Assembly (NCBI GenBank): GCA_905235595.1
Contig: CAJOMG010000011.1
Span: 1 to 52,711, forward strand
DNA: 52,711 nucleotides
DNA from: an uncultured Desulfovibrio sp.
Lineage (GTDB): Bacteria; Desulfobacterota; Desulfovibrionia; Desulfovibrionales; Desulfovibrionaceae
Direction: 5' to 3'
Made by a program: the position numbers and the translations under genes
The notes under the pieces: generated by a model
Databases searched by the model: none
What the model was told of the DNA's origin: nothing
Seen by the model: only the letters and a program-made list of their open reading frames with translations
Shown: positions 37,546-46,736 of the stretch, piece after piece
How positions within the stretch are numbered: position 1 is the first letter of the stretch
Layout: every line of letters starts with the position of its first letter

Positions 37546-38705
37546 AGAACTGCTTCAAGAGCGTCAAACAGCCGGCGAAAAAAAACGGCTTGGCAAGCAC
37601 GAATGAAGAATCTCCTTTTGCGCCCTTTGACTGGTGGTTGTTCACCATTGTGCTTGTTCTGCTGTCCATTGGGTTAATCATGGTTCTTTCTGCCAGTGGC
37701 ATTGTGGCGGAACAGGTTAATGGGGACAAGTACTACTTCTTCAAACGGCAATTGCTATTTGCGTGTGTGGGAGCCCTTGCCCTCTGGGGAGCCGCCCTGT
37801 TGCCTCGTGGATGGCTCTATAAAATACAGTATCCAGCGCTTTTTCTGGCTCTTGCACTTTTGCTCATCACCTTATCCCCCCTGACACCGTCCATAAATGG
37901 CGCCAAGCGTTGGATTCCATTGGGTTTCTTTTCAGTACAGCCCATGGAATTCGTCAAGATTGCTCTGGCTCTGTATCTTGCCTATTTTATGAGTTCCAAA
38001 CAGGAACTCATTAAAACCTTCAGCCGTGGAGTCATCCCTCCTTTTGCTGTTACAGCCTTGTTCTGTTTTTTGCTGCTGTTACAGCCCGATTTCGGCAGTG
38101 CGGTCGTCCTTGCTAGTATTTTGTTTTTCATGTGTATCGCTGGCGGCACCCGCTTTATTTATCTGTTTTTCTCCTTGGCGCTTGCCGTTGCCGGGGCTAT
38201 GGCACTGGCTATTTCCTCTCCGTATCGGCTGCGGCGCCTGCTTGCATTCCTGGATCCTTTTCAGGATGCCCATAACACTGGCTACCAGCTTGTGCAGTCA
38301 TTGCTTGCCATTGGCTCGGGTGGTTTGGGGGGTGTTGGCGTGGGGGCCAGCAAACAGAAGATGTTTTATCTGCCCGAAGCCCATAATGATTTCATTATGG
38401 CTGTATTGTCAGAGGAGTTGGGCTTTGTGGGCCTGAGTGTCGTTATGCTCCTTTTTGCACTCTTTTTCTGGCGCTGCTACAGAATAATCATGGGCCAGCG
38501 CACATTGCGTGACCGTTTCACGTCTTTTGCCATCACGCTCATTTTGGCCATGGGCGCTGTCATGAATTTGGCTGTCGTGATGGGGGTCGCCCCGCCCAAA
38601 GGTGTTCCCATGCCGCTTATGAGCTATGGTGGGAGCAATCTGCTGGCAACTATGTTGTGTGTAGGCTTGATGATGAATTTTTCACGCACGGCGGACGTTA
38701 CATGA
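37542..38705 (+). CDS. ftsW: Septal peptidoglycan glycosyltransferase FtsW
   Basis: This 387-aa SEDS-family membrane enzyme polymerises glycan strands from lipid II at the septum, working with FtsI. Ten helices are expected. Signature regions are MVLSASGIVAEQ near the first helix, INGAKRWIPLGFFSVQPMEF, the catalytic-loop region with LQPDFGSA, and the late PKGVPMPLMSYGGSNLLATM. The N-terminal ~28 residues are basic and cytoplasmic. Its stop overlaps murG (ATGA). Confidence 0.95.
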   Translation: MKNCFKSVKQPAKKNGLASTNEESPFAPFDWWLFTIVLVLLSIGLIMVLSASGIVAEQVNGDKYYFFKRQLLFACVGALALWGAALLPRGWLYKIQYPALFLALALLLITLSPLTPSINGAKRWIPLGFFSVQPMEFVKIALALYLAYFMSSKQELIKTFSRGVIPPFAVTALFCFLLLLQPDFGSAVVLASILFFMCIAGGTRFIYLFFSLALAVAGAMALAISSPYRLRRLLAFLDPFQDAHNTGYQLVQSLLAIGSGGLGGVGVGASKQKMFYLPEAHNDFIMAVLSEELGFVGLSVVMLLFALFFWRCYRIIMGQRTLRDRFTSFAITLILAMGAVMNLAVVMGVAPPKGVPMPLMSYGGSNLLATMLCVGLMMNFSRTADVT

Positions 38706-39781
38706 ACAGAGTGCTTTTGACGACAGGCGGTACAGGAGGGCACATTTTCCCTGCACTTGCTGTGGCAGAAGAGTTGCGGCGTCGCTTCCCCGGGATAGAA
38801 CTGCTTTTTGTCGGTTCGCAGTATGGAGCGGAGCAGCGCCTAACATCCCTGGCAGGTGTGCCTTTCAAGGGCCTGCCCGTTCGTGGCCTGTTCGGACGGG
38901 GGTTTCGTTGCGTCGGTGCAGCGCTTATGATGGCAGTGGCTGTGGTGAAGGCTGTAGGCATTCTGCATAGCTTCAAGCCTGATGCTGTTGCTGGATTTGG
39001 AGGATATGCTGCTTTTGCCCCGATGTTTGCAGCGCGTTTATTACGCATCCCCAGTGTGCTGCATGAGCAAAATGCGGTGGCCGGAGCATGCAACCGTTTC
39101 CTGTCTCATATGACGCAAAAAATATGCATTTCGCTTCCGGAAACGACTGGCTTCGACAGAAAAAAATGTGTTGTTACGGGAAATCCTGTCAGATCCGCTT
39201 TCGGCACACTGGCCAGCAGACCGGAGCGAGGTGATACGCGCCGTTTGCTTGTGATGGGGGGCTCGCAGGGGGCGCATGCTCTTAACGTATTCATGTCTGA
39301 ACATTTGCAGCAATTTCGTCTCAAAGGCGTTGAAATACTCCATCAGACCGGCAAGGCTGATGCATCCGCCATGCGTGCCGCATATGCCCAGGCAGGATAT
39401 GGGCAGGAGTGCGCCAGAGAATTCATTGACGACGTGGCAGGAGCATACGATTGGGCTGATTTGGTCCTTTGTCGTGCTGGTGCAAGTACCGTAGCTGAAC
39501 TTTGCGCTTCCGGCCTACCCTCTGTATTGGTGCCCTTTCCTTATGCCATTCACGATCACCAGACACAGAATGCCCTTGCTCTTGAACACAGTGGCGCTTG
39601 CATATTGGTGCCGGAGAGTGAGATGGATGCAAGAGGTCTGGAGACCTTGCTTGTGCAGTTGCTCAATGCACCGGAGAAACGAAAGCGCATGAGCGCAGCG
39701 GCATTGGCTATGTCACGTCCCGATGCGGCAGCACAGGTTGTTACGGCGCTGGAGCAGGTAGCGTCCGAGGGGCAATCGTAG
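38702..39781 (+). CDS. murG: UDP-GlcNAc:lipid I N-acetylglucosaminyltransferase MurG
   Basis: This 359-aa peripheral membrane glycosyltransferase turns lipid I into lipid II. The start is the ATG overlapping the ftsW stop. The N-terminal glycine loop TTGGTGGHIFPALAVAEEL is textbook, and a second loop GGSQGAHALN lies near residue 187. The UDP-GlcNAc pocket RAGASTVAEL is near 260. A 106-bp gap follows before murC, one of the few spacers in the cluster. Confidence 0.95.
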   Translation: MNRVLLTTGGTGGHIFPALAVAEELRRRFPGIELLFVGSQYGAEQRLTSLAGVPFKGLPVRGLFGRGFRCVGAALMMAVAVVKAVGILHSFKPDAVAGFGGYAAFAPMFAARLLRIPSVLHEQNAVAGACNRFLSHMTQKICISLPETTGFDRKKCVVTGNPVRSAFGTLASRPERGDTRRLLVMGGSQGAHALNVFMSEHLQQFRLKGVEILHQTGKADASAMRAAYAQAGYGQECAREFIDDVAGAYDWADLVLCRAGASTVAELCASGLPSVLVPFPYAIHDHQTQNALALEHSGACILVPESEMDARGLETLLVQLLNAPEKRKRMSAAALAMSRPDAAAQVVTALEQVASEGQS

Positions 39782-39887
39782 CTACAGCGAACTGAAGATT
39801 TGTGCAATTGTATTCTACATGGGAAAGCATGTCTCATGGTGTCAATAACTACGCAATATGTCTAGATTTTTTCTATAAAGGCTCTGT

Positions 39888-41261
39888 ATGAACAATAAAA
39901 TTCGGCAGATTCACATGGTGGGCATCGGTGGAGCTGGAATGAGCGGCATTGCCGAGGTTCTTCTTAATCTCGGGTATGATGTTTCCGGCTCAGACATGAG
40001 CGATTCAGCTGTGGTACGTCACCTGCGGGATCTGGGCGCGCGCGTGGCTATCGGGCACGCTGCGGAAAATGTTGGTAATGTTCAGGTTCTCGTAAAATCC
40101 ACAGCTATCAATGCGGATAATCCGGAACTGGTGGAAGCGCGTCATCGTAATATTGCCATTATACCACGGGCTGAGATGCTGGCAGAACTCATGCGTCTGC
40201 GACAGGGAATAGCCATTGCGGGCACGCACGGAAAAACCACAACGACATCGTTGACGGCCTCAATTTTTGATGATGCGGGCATGGATCCCACTGTCATCAT
40301 TGGTGGACGCCTGAATGCCTATGGAACAAATGCCCATCTAGGGCATGGTGAGTATCTTATAGCCGAGGCAGATGAGTCTGACGGCTCATTCCTTTGCCTG
40401 CTGCCCATTATCAATGTTGTAACAAACATAGATGAGGATCATCTCGATTATTATAAGAATCGGGAAAGCATCGACGATGCTTTTGTGAAGTTTATGAACA
40501 ATGTCCCATTTTATGGCATGAACGTGGTGTGCGGTGATGACCCGGGAGTACGTTTGCTCCTGCCCCGAGTTAAGCGTCCTGTGCTCACCTACGGCTTTGC
40601 GCAAGACAATACGTTGCGTGCAGAGCCTTTGGAAAGCGGTCCGCGCAATCATTTTGCTGTCATCTATGAAGGGCGCAAATTGGGTGAGGTCAGCCTGCCA
40701 CAACCTGGCAGGCATAATATCCTTAATGCGTTGGCCGCAATAGGTGCATCGTTGCAGGCTGATATCAGTTTCGAACAATGCGCGTGCGGCCTGGCCAAGT
40801 TTGGTGGTGTGGGACGGCGTTTTGAATTCAAGGGGGAACGGGCCGGAGTAACTGTTGTTGATGATTATGGGCACCATCCCACGGAAATCACGGCAACATT
40901 GACTACCGCACGGCAGGTTTTTCCCGGCAGACGTCTGGTAGTGGCTTTCCAGCCGCACCGGTTTACCCGTACACAAGCTCATTTCGGTGAATTCTGCAAA
41001 ATTTTTGATGATGTGGATCTCTTGTTGCTGACAGAGATTTACGCTGCTTCAGAAAAACCCATTCCAGGTGTATCAGGGCAAAGTTTGACCCAGGGGATAC
41101 GTCAGGTCTCGCAGACTCCTGTTGAATATTTTCAAACCCTGGATGCCCTGGCTGCAGCCCTTCCTTCCCTCCTTAAAGAGGGAGATGTCCTGCTGACTCT
41201 TGGGGCAGGGAGCATAACCCGTCTTGGCCCTGCGTGGATTGAGGGGCTGGACCATGCGTGA
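39888..41261 (+). CDS. murC: UDP-MurNAc:L-alanine ligase MurC
   Basis: This 457-aa ligase adds the first L-alanine to UDP-MurNAc. It starts with the [18 protein letters not shown]ossmann loop and a SGSDMSDS segment. The P-loop [10 protein letters not shown] lies near residue 109, with later [10 protein letters not shown] and [11 protein letters not shown]. The C-terminal [12 protein letters not shown] motif is present. Its stop region overlaps the murB start (ATG 41254). Confidence 0.95.
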   Translation: MNNKIRQIHMVGIGGAGMSGIAEVLLNLGYDVSGSDMSDSAVVRHLRDLGARVAIGHAAENVGNVQVLVKSTAINADNPELVEARHRNIAIIPRAEMLAELMRLRQGIAIAGTHGKTTTTSLTASIFDDAGMDPTVIIGGRLNAYGTNAHLGHGEYLIAEADESDGSFLCLLPIINVVTNIDEDHLDYYKNRESIDDAFVKFMNNVPFYGMNVVCGDDPGVRLLLPRVKRPVLTYGFAQDNTLRAEPLESGPRNHFAVIYEGRKLGEVSLPQPGRHNILNALAAIGASLQADISFEQCACGLAKFGGVGRRFEFKGERAGVTVVDDYGHHPTEITATLTTARQVFPGRRLVVAFQPHRFTRTQAHFGEFCKIFDDVDLLLLTEIYAASEKPIPGVSGQSLTQGIRQVSQTPVEYFQTLDALAAALPSLLKEGDVLLTLGAGSITRLGPAWIEGLDHA

Positions 41262-42144
41262 AACAGCTTCGCCCGAACTTTCTCAGCGTACCACATTGCG
41301 CGTAGGTGGCACGGCCATCGCCGAATTGTTACTGGAACGTCGCGAGGATGTGGAATGCCTGCCCGAGAAGCTGCGAGCATTGGGAGGGCATGCACTAGCG
41401 CTTGGTGCGGGAAGTAATATCCTGGCACGAGACGGTGCCTTGCCCCTGGTACTGGTACGACCATGCCTGCCTGATGGCCCGGAAATCATAGGCTCTGAAG
41501 ACGGGAAAATTCTTGTACGTGCAGGTGCAGGGGTACCCATGCCGCGCATGCTGCGATTTTGTCTGACCCATGGGCTTTGCGGCCTGGAAGGCCTGGCTGG
41601 CATTCCTGGAACCGTAGGAGGCGCCGTAGCCATGAATGCCGGCTCCTACGGGACAGAAACGGGTGACGCAATTCAGGCTGTGGAAGCCGTAATCGGAAAT
41701 GACATACGGCACTGCACAGCAAGTGAACTGGAATTTGGCTACAGGAATATGCGCATTACGGGGTGTTCCGATGATTTTATTGTTTTGAATGCCACATTTG
41801 CCTTGACCAAAGCTGAAAGGGATGGCATCAGTAAAGCCATGCGTCATAACTTTTTTGAGAAAAAGTCTAAACAACCCGTGACGGCCTGGAGTGCTGGGTG
41901 TGTGTTCAAGAATCCTTCACCACAGATGCCTGCGGGTAAGCTTTTGGATCTGGCAGGATGTAAAGGAAAAAAGTTTCATGGTATGGCTTTTTCTTCTTTA
42001 CATGCGAATTTTTTGATTAATGAAGGCACTGGTACGGCTTCAGCTGCATTGGATCTGTTGCAGGAAGCTCAAGAGGCTGTATGGCGCGTATTTGGTATCC
42101 AGCTTGAGCCGGAGGTCAGGATTGTGCCATGCCCCTTGTCCTGA
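41254..42144 (+). CDS. murB: UDP-N-acetylenolpyruvoylglucosamine reductase MurB
   Basis: This 296-aa FAD enzyme reduces UDP-GlcNAc-enolpyruvate to UDP-MurNAc. The start ATG overlaps the end of murC; an in-frame upstream codon at 41224 is less likely. The FAD-binding motifs [12 protein letters not shown] (near residue 50) and [18 protein letters not shown] (near 115) are present, as is FGYRNMR near 164. The catalytic proton donor position reads AGCVFKNP, with Cys where the E. coli enzyme has Ser. Its last bases overlap ftsQ by 16 bp. Confidence 0.94.
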   Translation: MRETASPELSQRTTLRVGGTAIAELLLERREDVECLPEKLRALGGHALALGAGSNILARDGALPLVLVRPCLPDGPEIIGSEDGKILVRAGAGVPMPRMLRFCLTHGLCGLEGLAGIPGTVGGAVAMNAGSYGTETGDAIQAVEAVIGNDIRHCTASELEFGYRNMRITGCSDDFIVLNATFALTKAERDGISKAMRHNFFEKKSKQPVTAWSAGCVFKNPSPQMPAGKLLDLAGCKGKKFHGMAFSSLHANFLINEGTGTASAALDLLQEAQEAVWRVFGIQLEPEVRIVPCPLS

Positions 42145-43013
42145 AGAAAAGTGGGCGCAAAAATCGCAATACCTTTATGCGAGTGCCGAGGTCTGCTGGG
42201 AGTGGAAACAGACAGGGCGGCTTTCGGGTATTGCAGAGAGTAACGCAATTTGCTGCTCAAATAGGAGCAGCGCGAGGGCTGAAGAATTGTGCCGCTGTAA
42301 TTCTCATTTTGGCGGTAATGGCGGGAATACTGGGCGGGATATGTTATGCATCGCTATGGTTGTACGGGGTGACTGTTACCAGCGATTTTTTTACTACCAA
42401 GCATGTAGACATTAGCGGCAATGTTCGCCTTACCCGAGAAATGGTACTTGATTATGGTGGCATTCATGAAGGGGATAATTGCTTAGCAGTCAGTATCGCA
42501 AAGGTTGAGATGAATTTGCGGCGTACCCCCTGGATTGAGGAGGTTTCCGTCAAACGTCTTTTGCCGGACAGGTTCGTCATTAAACTGAAGGAACGCCTTC
42601 CGTCCTTCTGGGTTCATAAGGATGGAGTGTTGTATTACGCCAATGAGCTTGGTGAAACTATTGCGCCAGTGGAGAGCAGAAACTTCCTGTCCTTGCCCAC
42701 ATTACGTGTTTCCCCAGGGGCAGAGGATGCAATCCCTTACCTCAAACGTCTTATGCAGGGGATACGCAATGGTATGCTGCCGGTCGAAATGGGGGCTGTG
42801 TCTTCGGTGACAGTCAGTCCTGGAAACGGGATTGAATTGTATCTTGAGGACAGGGAAATGCGGCTTTCTGTTGCTACTGATGATTGGGACGGCAATATCG
42901 TCCGCCTGGGAGTTGCCCTGGGTGACCTGGTGCGAAGGCACGAATTGCAGAATGTACGCGAGATTCGCTCCGTCAACGGTAATGTATGGGTTCAGTTTAA
43001 TCGGCCGGCGTAG
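42129..43013 (+). CDS. ftsQ: Cell division protein FtsQ
   Basis: This 294-aa bitopic divisome protein links early and late division proteins. A long basic cytoplasmic tail (about 50 residues) is followed by one helix (VILILAVMAGILGGICYASL). The POTRA domain (FFTTKHVDISGNVRLTREMV, to about residue 160) comes next, with a beta domain after it. Sequence identity in this family is low, but the order murB-ftsQ-ftsA-ftsZ and the POTRA make the call firm. Confidence 0.9.
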   Translation: MPLVLKKSGRKNRNTFMRVPRSAGSGNRQGGFRVLQRVTQFAAQIGAARGLKNCAAVILILAVMAGILGGICYASLWLYGVTVTSDFFTTKHVDISGNVRLTREMVLDYGGIHEGDNCLAVSIAKVEMNLRRTPWIEEVSVKRLLPDRFVIKLKERLPSFWVHKDGVLYYANELGETIAPVESRNFLSLPTLRVSPGAEDAIPYLKRLMQGIRNGMLPVEMGAVSSVTVSPGNGIELYLEDREMRLSVATDDWDGNIVRLGVALGDLVRRHELQNVREIRSVNGNVWVQFNRPA

Positions 43014-43079
43014 CCGTCTGAACAATTCAGAAGGCCATTGATAGCATGTGGTTGTGATAGGTGCTTTGAGGAGAAGTTC

Positions 43080-44315
43080 ATGAATAAATCCGAGCTCATT
43101 GTTGGCCTTGACATCGGCACCACGAAAATTTGCGCAGTGGTGGGGGAGCTTACTGAGTCAGGTCTGGTAGACGTGGTGGGCATCGGTACGAGTGTGTCTA
43201 CGGGGCTGCGTAAGGGTGTTGTGGTCAATATTGAGCAAACCGTGCAATCCATACGGGAAGCTGTGGAAGGCGCTGAACTGATGGCCGGGTGTGAGATACA
43301 CTCGGTCTATGTAGGGATTGCGGGCAGCCATATTATGGGCATTAACAGCCATGGAGTCATTGCTGTTAAAGGTGGAGAAGTGGCACAGCGTGATGTGGAA
43401 CGTGCCCTCGATGCGGCGCGCGCTGTGGCCATTCCGGCTGATAGGGAGGTTATTCACATACTTCCCCAGGAATATATTGTCGATAACCAGCGCGGCATCA
43501 TTGACCCATTGGGTATGGCCGGCGTGCGGCTTGAAGTAAAAGTGCATATCGTCACGGGGGCAGTGTCTTCCGCACAGAATATCGTTCGTTCATGTCATCG
43601 CAGCCAGCTGGAAGTGGCAGATATTGCATTGGAATCGTTGGCATCGGCAAAAGCTGTCCTCACAGATGAGGAGCGGGAAATTGGCGTGGCTTTAGTGGAT
43701 TTGGGCGGTGGAACGACAGATATTGCCGTATTTGCCAATGATGCCATCAAGCATACGGCTGTGCTTGCTCTGGGTGGACAGAACCTTTCCAATGACATTG
43801 CTTTCGGTCTGCGCACGCCTGTTGCAGCGGCTGAAAAAATCAAGCTTAAATATGGATGCGCCCTTTCTGACATGGTGCGTAATGACGAGTACATTGAGGT
43901 TCCGAGTGTAGGGGGGAGGGAACCTCGCCGCCTGTCCAGACAGCTTCTTGCCGAGATTTGTGAGCCGCGTATGGAGGAGATCCTCTATTTGGTAGACCAA
44001 ACCCTGGTACGCTCCGGCTACAAGGATATGATCGGTGCGGGTGTTGTGCTGACCGGTGGGACATCGTTGATTGAAGGGTGCCAGGAGCTTGGGTATCAAA
44101 TTTTCAATCTGCCGACGCGCATTGGCTATCCCCGGAATGTGGGAGGGCTCAAGGATGTTGTTAACAGCCCCAAGTTTTCTACCGCTGTTGGCCTTTTGCG
44201 TTATGGTGCAGAGAAAGAACTTTCAGGTCAGAAAAAATTTGCCACTCGCAGTGAGAATGGCATGTTTGAAGGTGTTCTCGCGCGGATGAAAAAGTGGTTT
44301 GCTGATATTTCATAA
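43080..44315 (+). CDS. ftsA: Cell division protein FtsA
   Basis: This 411-aa actin-like ATPase tethers FtsZ to the membrane. The start is ATG 43080, five bases after GAGGAG; an upstream in-frame codon at 43038 lacks a site. The phosphate-1 loop is [16 protein letters not shown] at the N-terminus. The SHMA-domain region has [10 protein letters not shown], phosphate-2 is [14 protein letters not shown] near residue 205, and the adenosine motif [13 protein letters not shown] is near 325. The C-terminus has a short basic amphipathic helix ([10 protein letters not shown]), the membrane-targeting end. Confidence 0.95.
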   Translation: MNKSELIVGLDIGTTKICAVVGELTESGLVDVVGIGTSVSTGLRKGVVVNIEQTVQSIREAVEGAELMAGCEIHSVYVGIAGSHIMGINSHGVIAVKGGEVAQRDVERALDAARAVAIPADREVIHILPQEYIVDNQRGIIDPLGMAGVRLEVKVHIVTGAVSSAQNIVRSCHRSQLEVADIALESLASAKAVLTDEEREIGVALVDLGGGTTDIAVFANDAIKHTAVLALGGQNLSNDIAFGLRTPVAAAEKIKLKYGCALSDMVRNDEYIEVPSVGGREPRRLSRQLLAEICEPRMEEILYLVDQTLVRSGYKDMIGAGVVLTGGTSLIEGCQELGYQIFNLPTRIGYPRNVGGLKDVVNSPKFSTAVGLLRYGAEKELSGQKKFATRSENGMFEGVLARMKKWFADIS

Positions 44316-44358
44316 ACGCCTCAAGCGGGCTTTTGGGGCAGGAGCGAGGAGAGGGAGT

Positions 44359-45681
44359 ATGGCTCAGTCTATAGTAGATGATATTTCACTGGCCAGTAAC
44401 GCTAAAATTAAGGTCATAGGTGTAGGTGGCGGTGGAGGTAATGCGGTACAGAACATGATTGATTCCGGTTTGCGTGGAGTTCAATTTGTTTGTGCCAATA
44501 CAGATTTACAGGCACTGAACAAGAATGGTGCTTCAGTCAAGGTGCAGTTGGGGGAAAGGATTACAAAGGGCTTGGGCGCAGGAGCAAATCCCGCCATAGG
44601 TCGTGAAGCTGCAGAAGAGAGCAAGGATGCCATTCGTGAAGCCATAGGCGATGCCGATATGGTATTCGTGACAGCGGGTATGGGCGGTGGTACTGGCACC
44701 GGGGCTGCTCCTGTGGTGGCGCAGACAGCCAAGGAATTGGGAGCCCTTACTGTTGGCGTGGTCACCAAGCCCTTCAGTTTTGAAGGGACAAAGCGCATGC
44801 GTGCCGCCGAAGCCGGGCTTGAAGACTTCAAGCAGCAGGTCGACTGCCTTATCACCATTCCCAATGACCGCATGATGGCCTTTGCCCCTAAAAAAACACC
44901 TTTTTCCGAATTATTGAAAACGGCAAATGATGTCTTGTACTATGCCGTTAAGGGCATTTCAGAAGTGATTGTCGCTGACGGCCTTATCAATCTTGATTTT
45001 GCCGATGTGCGCACAACTATGGCTGAATCAGGCCTGGCCCTTATGGGTACGGGCATTGCTTCTGGTGAAAATCGTGCCCGTGAGGCAGCACAACGTGCCA
45101 TCATGAGCCCGCTGCTGGAGAATGTTTCTTTAGAAAGTGCCAAGGCCGTGTTGTATAATATCACTGCTCCAATGGATATTACTGGCGACGAAATCGCTGA
45201 AATCGGTGATATTATTGCTAATGCAACTCCCGAAGATACAAGTATCATCTTCGGTGTTGTTTATGACGACAATATCGGTGATGAAATACGTCTGACAGTG
45301 ATAGCAACCGGCATTGAGGCGCAGGAGGTTCCCGCACATCCTGTGCAGGCAGCTCCTGCCAAGGTTACTTCGTTTTCCCAGCAGCATAAACCCACTTCAG
45401 ATGTGATTGGCGTTGAGAAAGTGCAGAGTCCCCAGCGCGCTGTGCAATCACTGGAACACAGTGAAATTGAGGGTGGGAATACGCGTTTGCAAAAACGCTC
45501 CTCACGTTCTGAAGAGGTGGCACGCTGGTATGACGAGAACAACGATCGTCCCACATATGTTATAAAAAATGAGGTCATGGGAAGGCCGCAGCATCGTCGC
45601 CATAATCCTGGCAGCGTTGATTTTACCTTTACTGAGGATGAGTTTGAAATTCCTTCGTTCCTTCGCATGCAGGCAGACTGA
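44359..45681 (+). CDS. ftsZ: Cell division protein FtsZ
   Basis: This 440-aa tubulin-like GTPase forms the Z ring. The start is ATG 44359 after GGGAG. The GTP-binding signature [15 protein letters not shown] lies near residue 110, preceded by [18 protein letters not shown]. The T7-loop aspartate segment NLDFADVRT is near 215. After a variable linker of about 90 residues the conserved tail [12 protein letters not shown] binds FtsA and other partners. It is the last gene of the cluster and is followed by three hairpins. Confidence 0.97.
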   Translation: MAQSIVDDISLASNAKIKVIGVGGGGGNAVQNMIDSGLRGVQFVCANTDLQALNKNGASVKVQLGERITKGLGAGANPAIGREAAEESKDAIREAIGDADMVFVTAGMGGGTGTGAAPVVAQTAKELGALTVGVVTKPFSFEGTKRMRAAEAGLEDFKQQVDCLITIPNDRMMAFAPKKTPFSELLKTANDVLYYAVKGISEVIVADGLINLDFADVRTTMAESGLALMGTGIASGENRAREAAQRAIMSPLLENVSLESAKAVLYNITAPMDITGDEIAEIGDIIANATPEDTSIIFGVVYDDNIGDEIRLTVIATGIEAQEVPAHPVQAAPAKVTSFSQQHKPTSDVIGVEKVQSPQRAVQSLEHSEIEGGNTRLQKRSSRSEEVARWYDENNDRPTYVIKNEVMGRPQHRRHNPGSVDFTFTEDEFEIPSFLRMQAD

Positions 45682-45705
45682 CAACAGTCTGATGCTGTGA
45701 CATAT

Positions 45706-45734
45706 TTTCAGGGCTTGCCTCTTCGGCCCTGAAA
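45706..45734 (+). promoter_or_regulatory. Stem-loop 1 after ftsZ
   Basis: TTTCAGGGC and GCCCTGAAA form a nine-base-pair perfect stem with an 11-base loop, 25 bp after the ftsZ stop. There is no T run, so it is more likely to protect the 3' end of the message than terminate it. Confidence 0.65.
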
Positions 45735-45742
45735 TGCCCGCC

Positions 45743-45767
45743 GGGAGGCCACATTGGGTGGCCTCCC
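45743..45767 (+). promoter_or_regulatory. Stem-loop 2 after ftsZ
   Basis: GGGAGGCCAC and GTGGCCTCCC form a perfect ten-base-pair GC-rich stem with a five-base loop. It is not followed by T residues. It lies nine bases after stem-loop 1. Confidence 0.7.
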
Positions 45768-45847
45768 AGATGAGCACAAAGGCGTTACTGCTGTAACTGG
45801 GACTTGCGTGAGACAGAGTTTCGTCTGCACACGAGATTGAACATGTA

Positions 45848-45872
45848 AGGCACCACATGAGGTGCCTTTTTT
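45848..45872 (+). terminator. Intrinsic terminator of dcw cluster
   Basis: AGGCACC pairs with GGTGCCT across a six-base loop and runs into six T residues. It is the first true terminator after ftsZ. Confidence 0.85.
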
Positions 45873-45920
45873 GTGGCGTATACTCCATTGTACGTAAGCA
45901 TGTAAAATTGGCGCTCTAAA

Positions 45921-45947
45921 GAACACCCCACGGGCGTGGGGAAGACC
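45921..45947 (-). repeat. Solitary type I-E-like CRISPR repeat
   Basis: Read on the minus strand, this 27-bp stretch begins GGTCTTCCCCACG and ends CGTGGGGTGTTC. It has the six-base-pair CCCCAC/GTGGGG stem, four-base loop and flanks typical of type I-E CRISPR repeats with GTCTTCCCC starts. Only one copy is seen and there are no cas genes, so it is a relic or look-alike rather than an array. AT-rich DNA lies on the side where a leader would be. Confidence 0.5.
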
Positions 45948-46075
45948 ACTGTTATAGAGTATGCTATAAGTTATAATGGGGCGAATGAGTATTGCGAGGA
46001 GCCCGGCAAGTGCGTATGTCACGGCTCATTCTTCATCGTTAGATGCTTAATGAGAACACTTGAAGGCGTTGGGTG

Positions 46076-46540
46076 TCAGAGTTTGTGGACGACATAGGTA
46101 ACGACGCCCCAGATGTGGACGTGCTCGCGCTCTGTAATATCAATCTCAGGGAAATCAGGATTCTCCGGTACAAGCAGTACCTTGCCACGCCGGCGCACAA
46201 GCCGTTTTACCGTGAGCTCGCCATCCAGTGCGGCAATGACAATCCTGTTGTCTTGTGCAGCAATGGCGCGGTCTACTACCAGCAGGTCACCATCATGGAT
46301 ACCCGCGTTTATCATGGACAGGCCGTGTGCCCGCAGAAAGAATGTGGCGGCTTCGTGTTTGACAATATGCGTGTGCAGATTCAGCTGCTTGTCCAGATAG
46401 TCTTCAGCAGGGGAGGGGAATCCCGCCTCCACGGGGGAAAGATACAGTGGCAGGTCCTGTTGTGCCCCATCCACAGGGGCGGCGGTTCCAAGGATTTCCA
46501 CCGTCATATGTGGTTCCGATTTCTTGAATTCGTGGCGCAA
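46076..46540 (-). CDS. umuD: UmuD-like SOS mutagenesis peptidase (S24)
   Basis: This is a 154-aa protein of the LexA/UmuD self-cleaving S24 family. The UmuD-type core follows a short variable N-terminus with no DNA-binding domain. It has a cleavage site Ala39-Gly40 in EAGFPSPAEDY (enteric UmuD has Cys-Gly), nucleophile Ser75 (HGLSMI) and Lys112 (TVKR). Their spacing of 37 residues equals that of E. coli UmuD. The start is TTG after GAGGT; ATG 46507 is an alternative. In UmuD the cleaved form activates translesion polymerase V, but no umuC lies next to it here. It has its own promoter upstream. Confidence 0.85.
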   Translation of the reverse strand: MRHEFKKSEPHMTVEILGTAAPVDGAQQDLPLYLSPVEAGFPSPAEDYLDKQLNLHTHIVKHEAATFFLRAHGLSMINAGIHDGDLLVVDRAIAAQDNRIVIAALDGELTVKRLVRRRGKVLLVPENPDFPEIDITEREHVHIWGVVTYVVHKL

Positions 46541-46564
46541 GTGTGACCTCGTATACAGAAAAAA

Positions 46565-46576
46565 AGCTACAGCTAC
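46565..46576 (-). promoter_or_regulatory. Tandem hexamer upstream of umuD-like gene
   Basis: AGCTAC is directly repeated (plus-strand AGCTACAGCTAC) between the -10 element and the start codon of the umuD-like gene. It is a possible operator. No classical enteric LexA box (CTG-N10-CAG) was found here. Confidence 0.25.
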
Positions 46577-46606
46577 GTCATCCAGTCATGCTTTTTTGCC
46601 ACTATC

Positions 46607-46636
46607 AATATATCTGAATGGAAGGACATGTGTCAA
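46607..46636 (-). promoter_or_regulatory. Sigma70-type promoter of umuD-like gene
   Basis: On the minus strand a consensus -35 TTGACA (46636-46631) is followed by 18 bp and a -10 TATATT (46612-46607, five of six), reading toward the umuD-like gene. Confidence 0.65.
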
Positions 46637-46645
46637 CGCTGGTTA

Positions 46646-46685
46646 AACAGAAACACCACGGCGTCGCAGCCGTGGTGTTTCTGTT
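46646..46685. terminator. 17-bp perfect hairpin after chemotaxis gene
   Basis: The arms AACAGAAACACCACGGC and GCCGTGGTGTTTCTGTT pair without mismatch around a six-base loop. It lies 51 bp past the stop of the chemotaxis receptor gene (minus strand) and directly upstream of the umuD promoter. The A/T-rich outer part of the stem serves in place of a separate T run, so it probably ends the receptor transcript. Confidence 0.75.
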
Positions 46686-46736
46686 ACGTTCAGTGACTAT
46701 CAGCGTTTGTGGAGTATGTTATTTGCTGGATGCCAC

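Larger units (their letters stand above)
45682..46075. other. Intergenic region ftsZ/umuD-like gene
   Basis: This 394-bp spacer has no supportable gene. It holds two hairpins (45706-45734 and 45743-45767), an intrinsic terminator (45848-45872) and a solitary CRISPR-like repeat (45921-45947). It also holds an AT-rich stretch with a perfect TATAAT at 45972-45977. Short ORFs on both strands look like chance. Confidence 0.6.
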
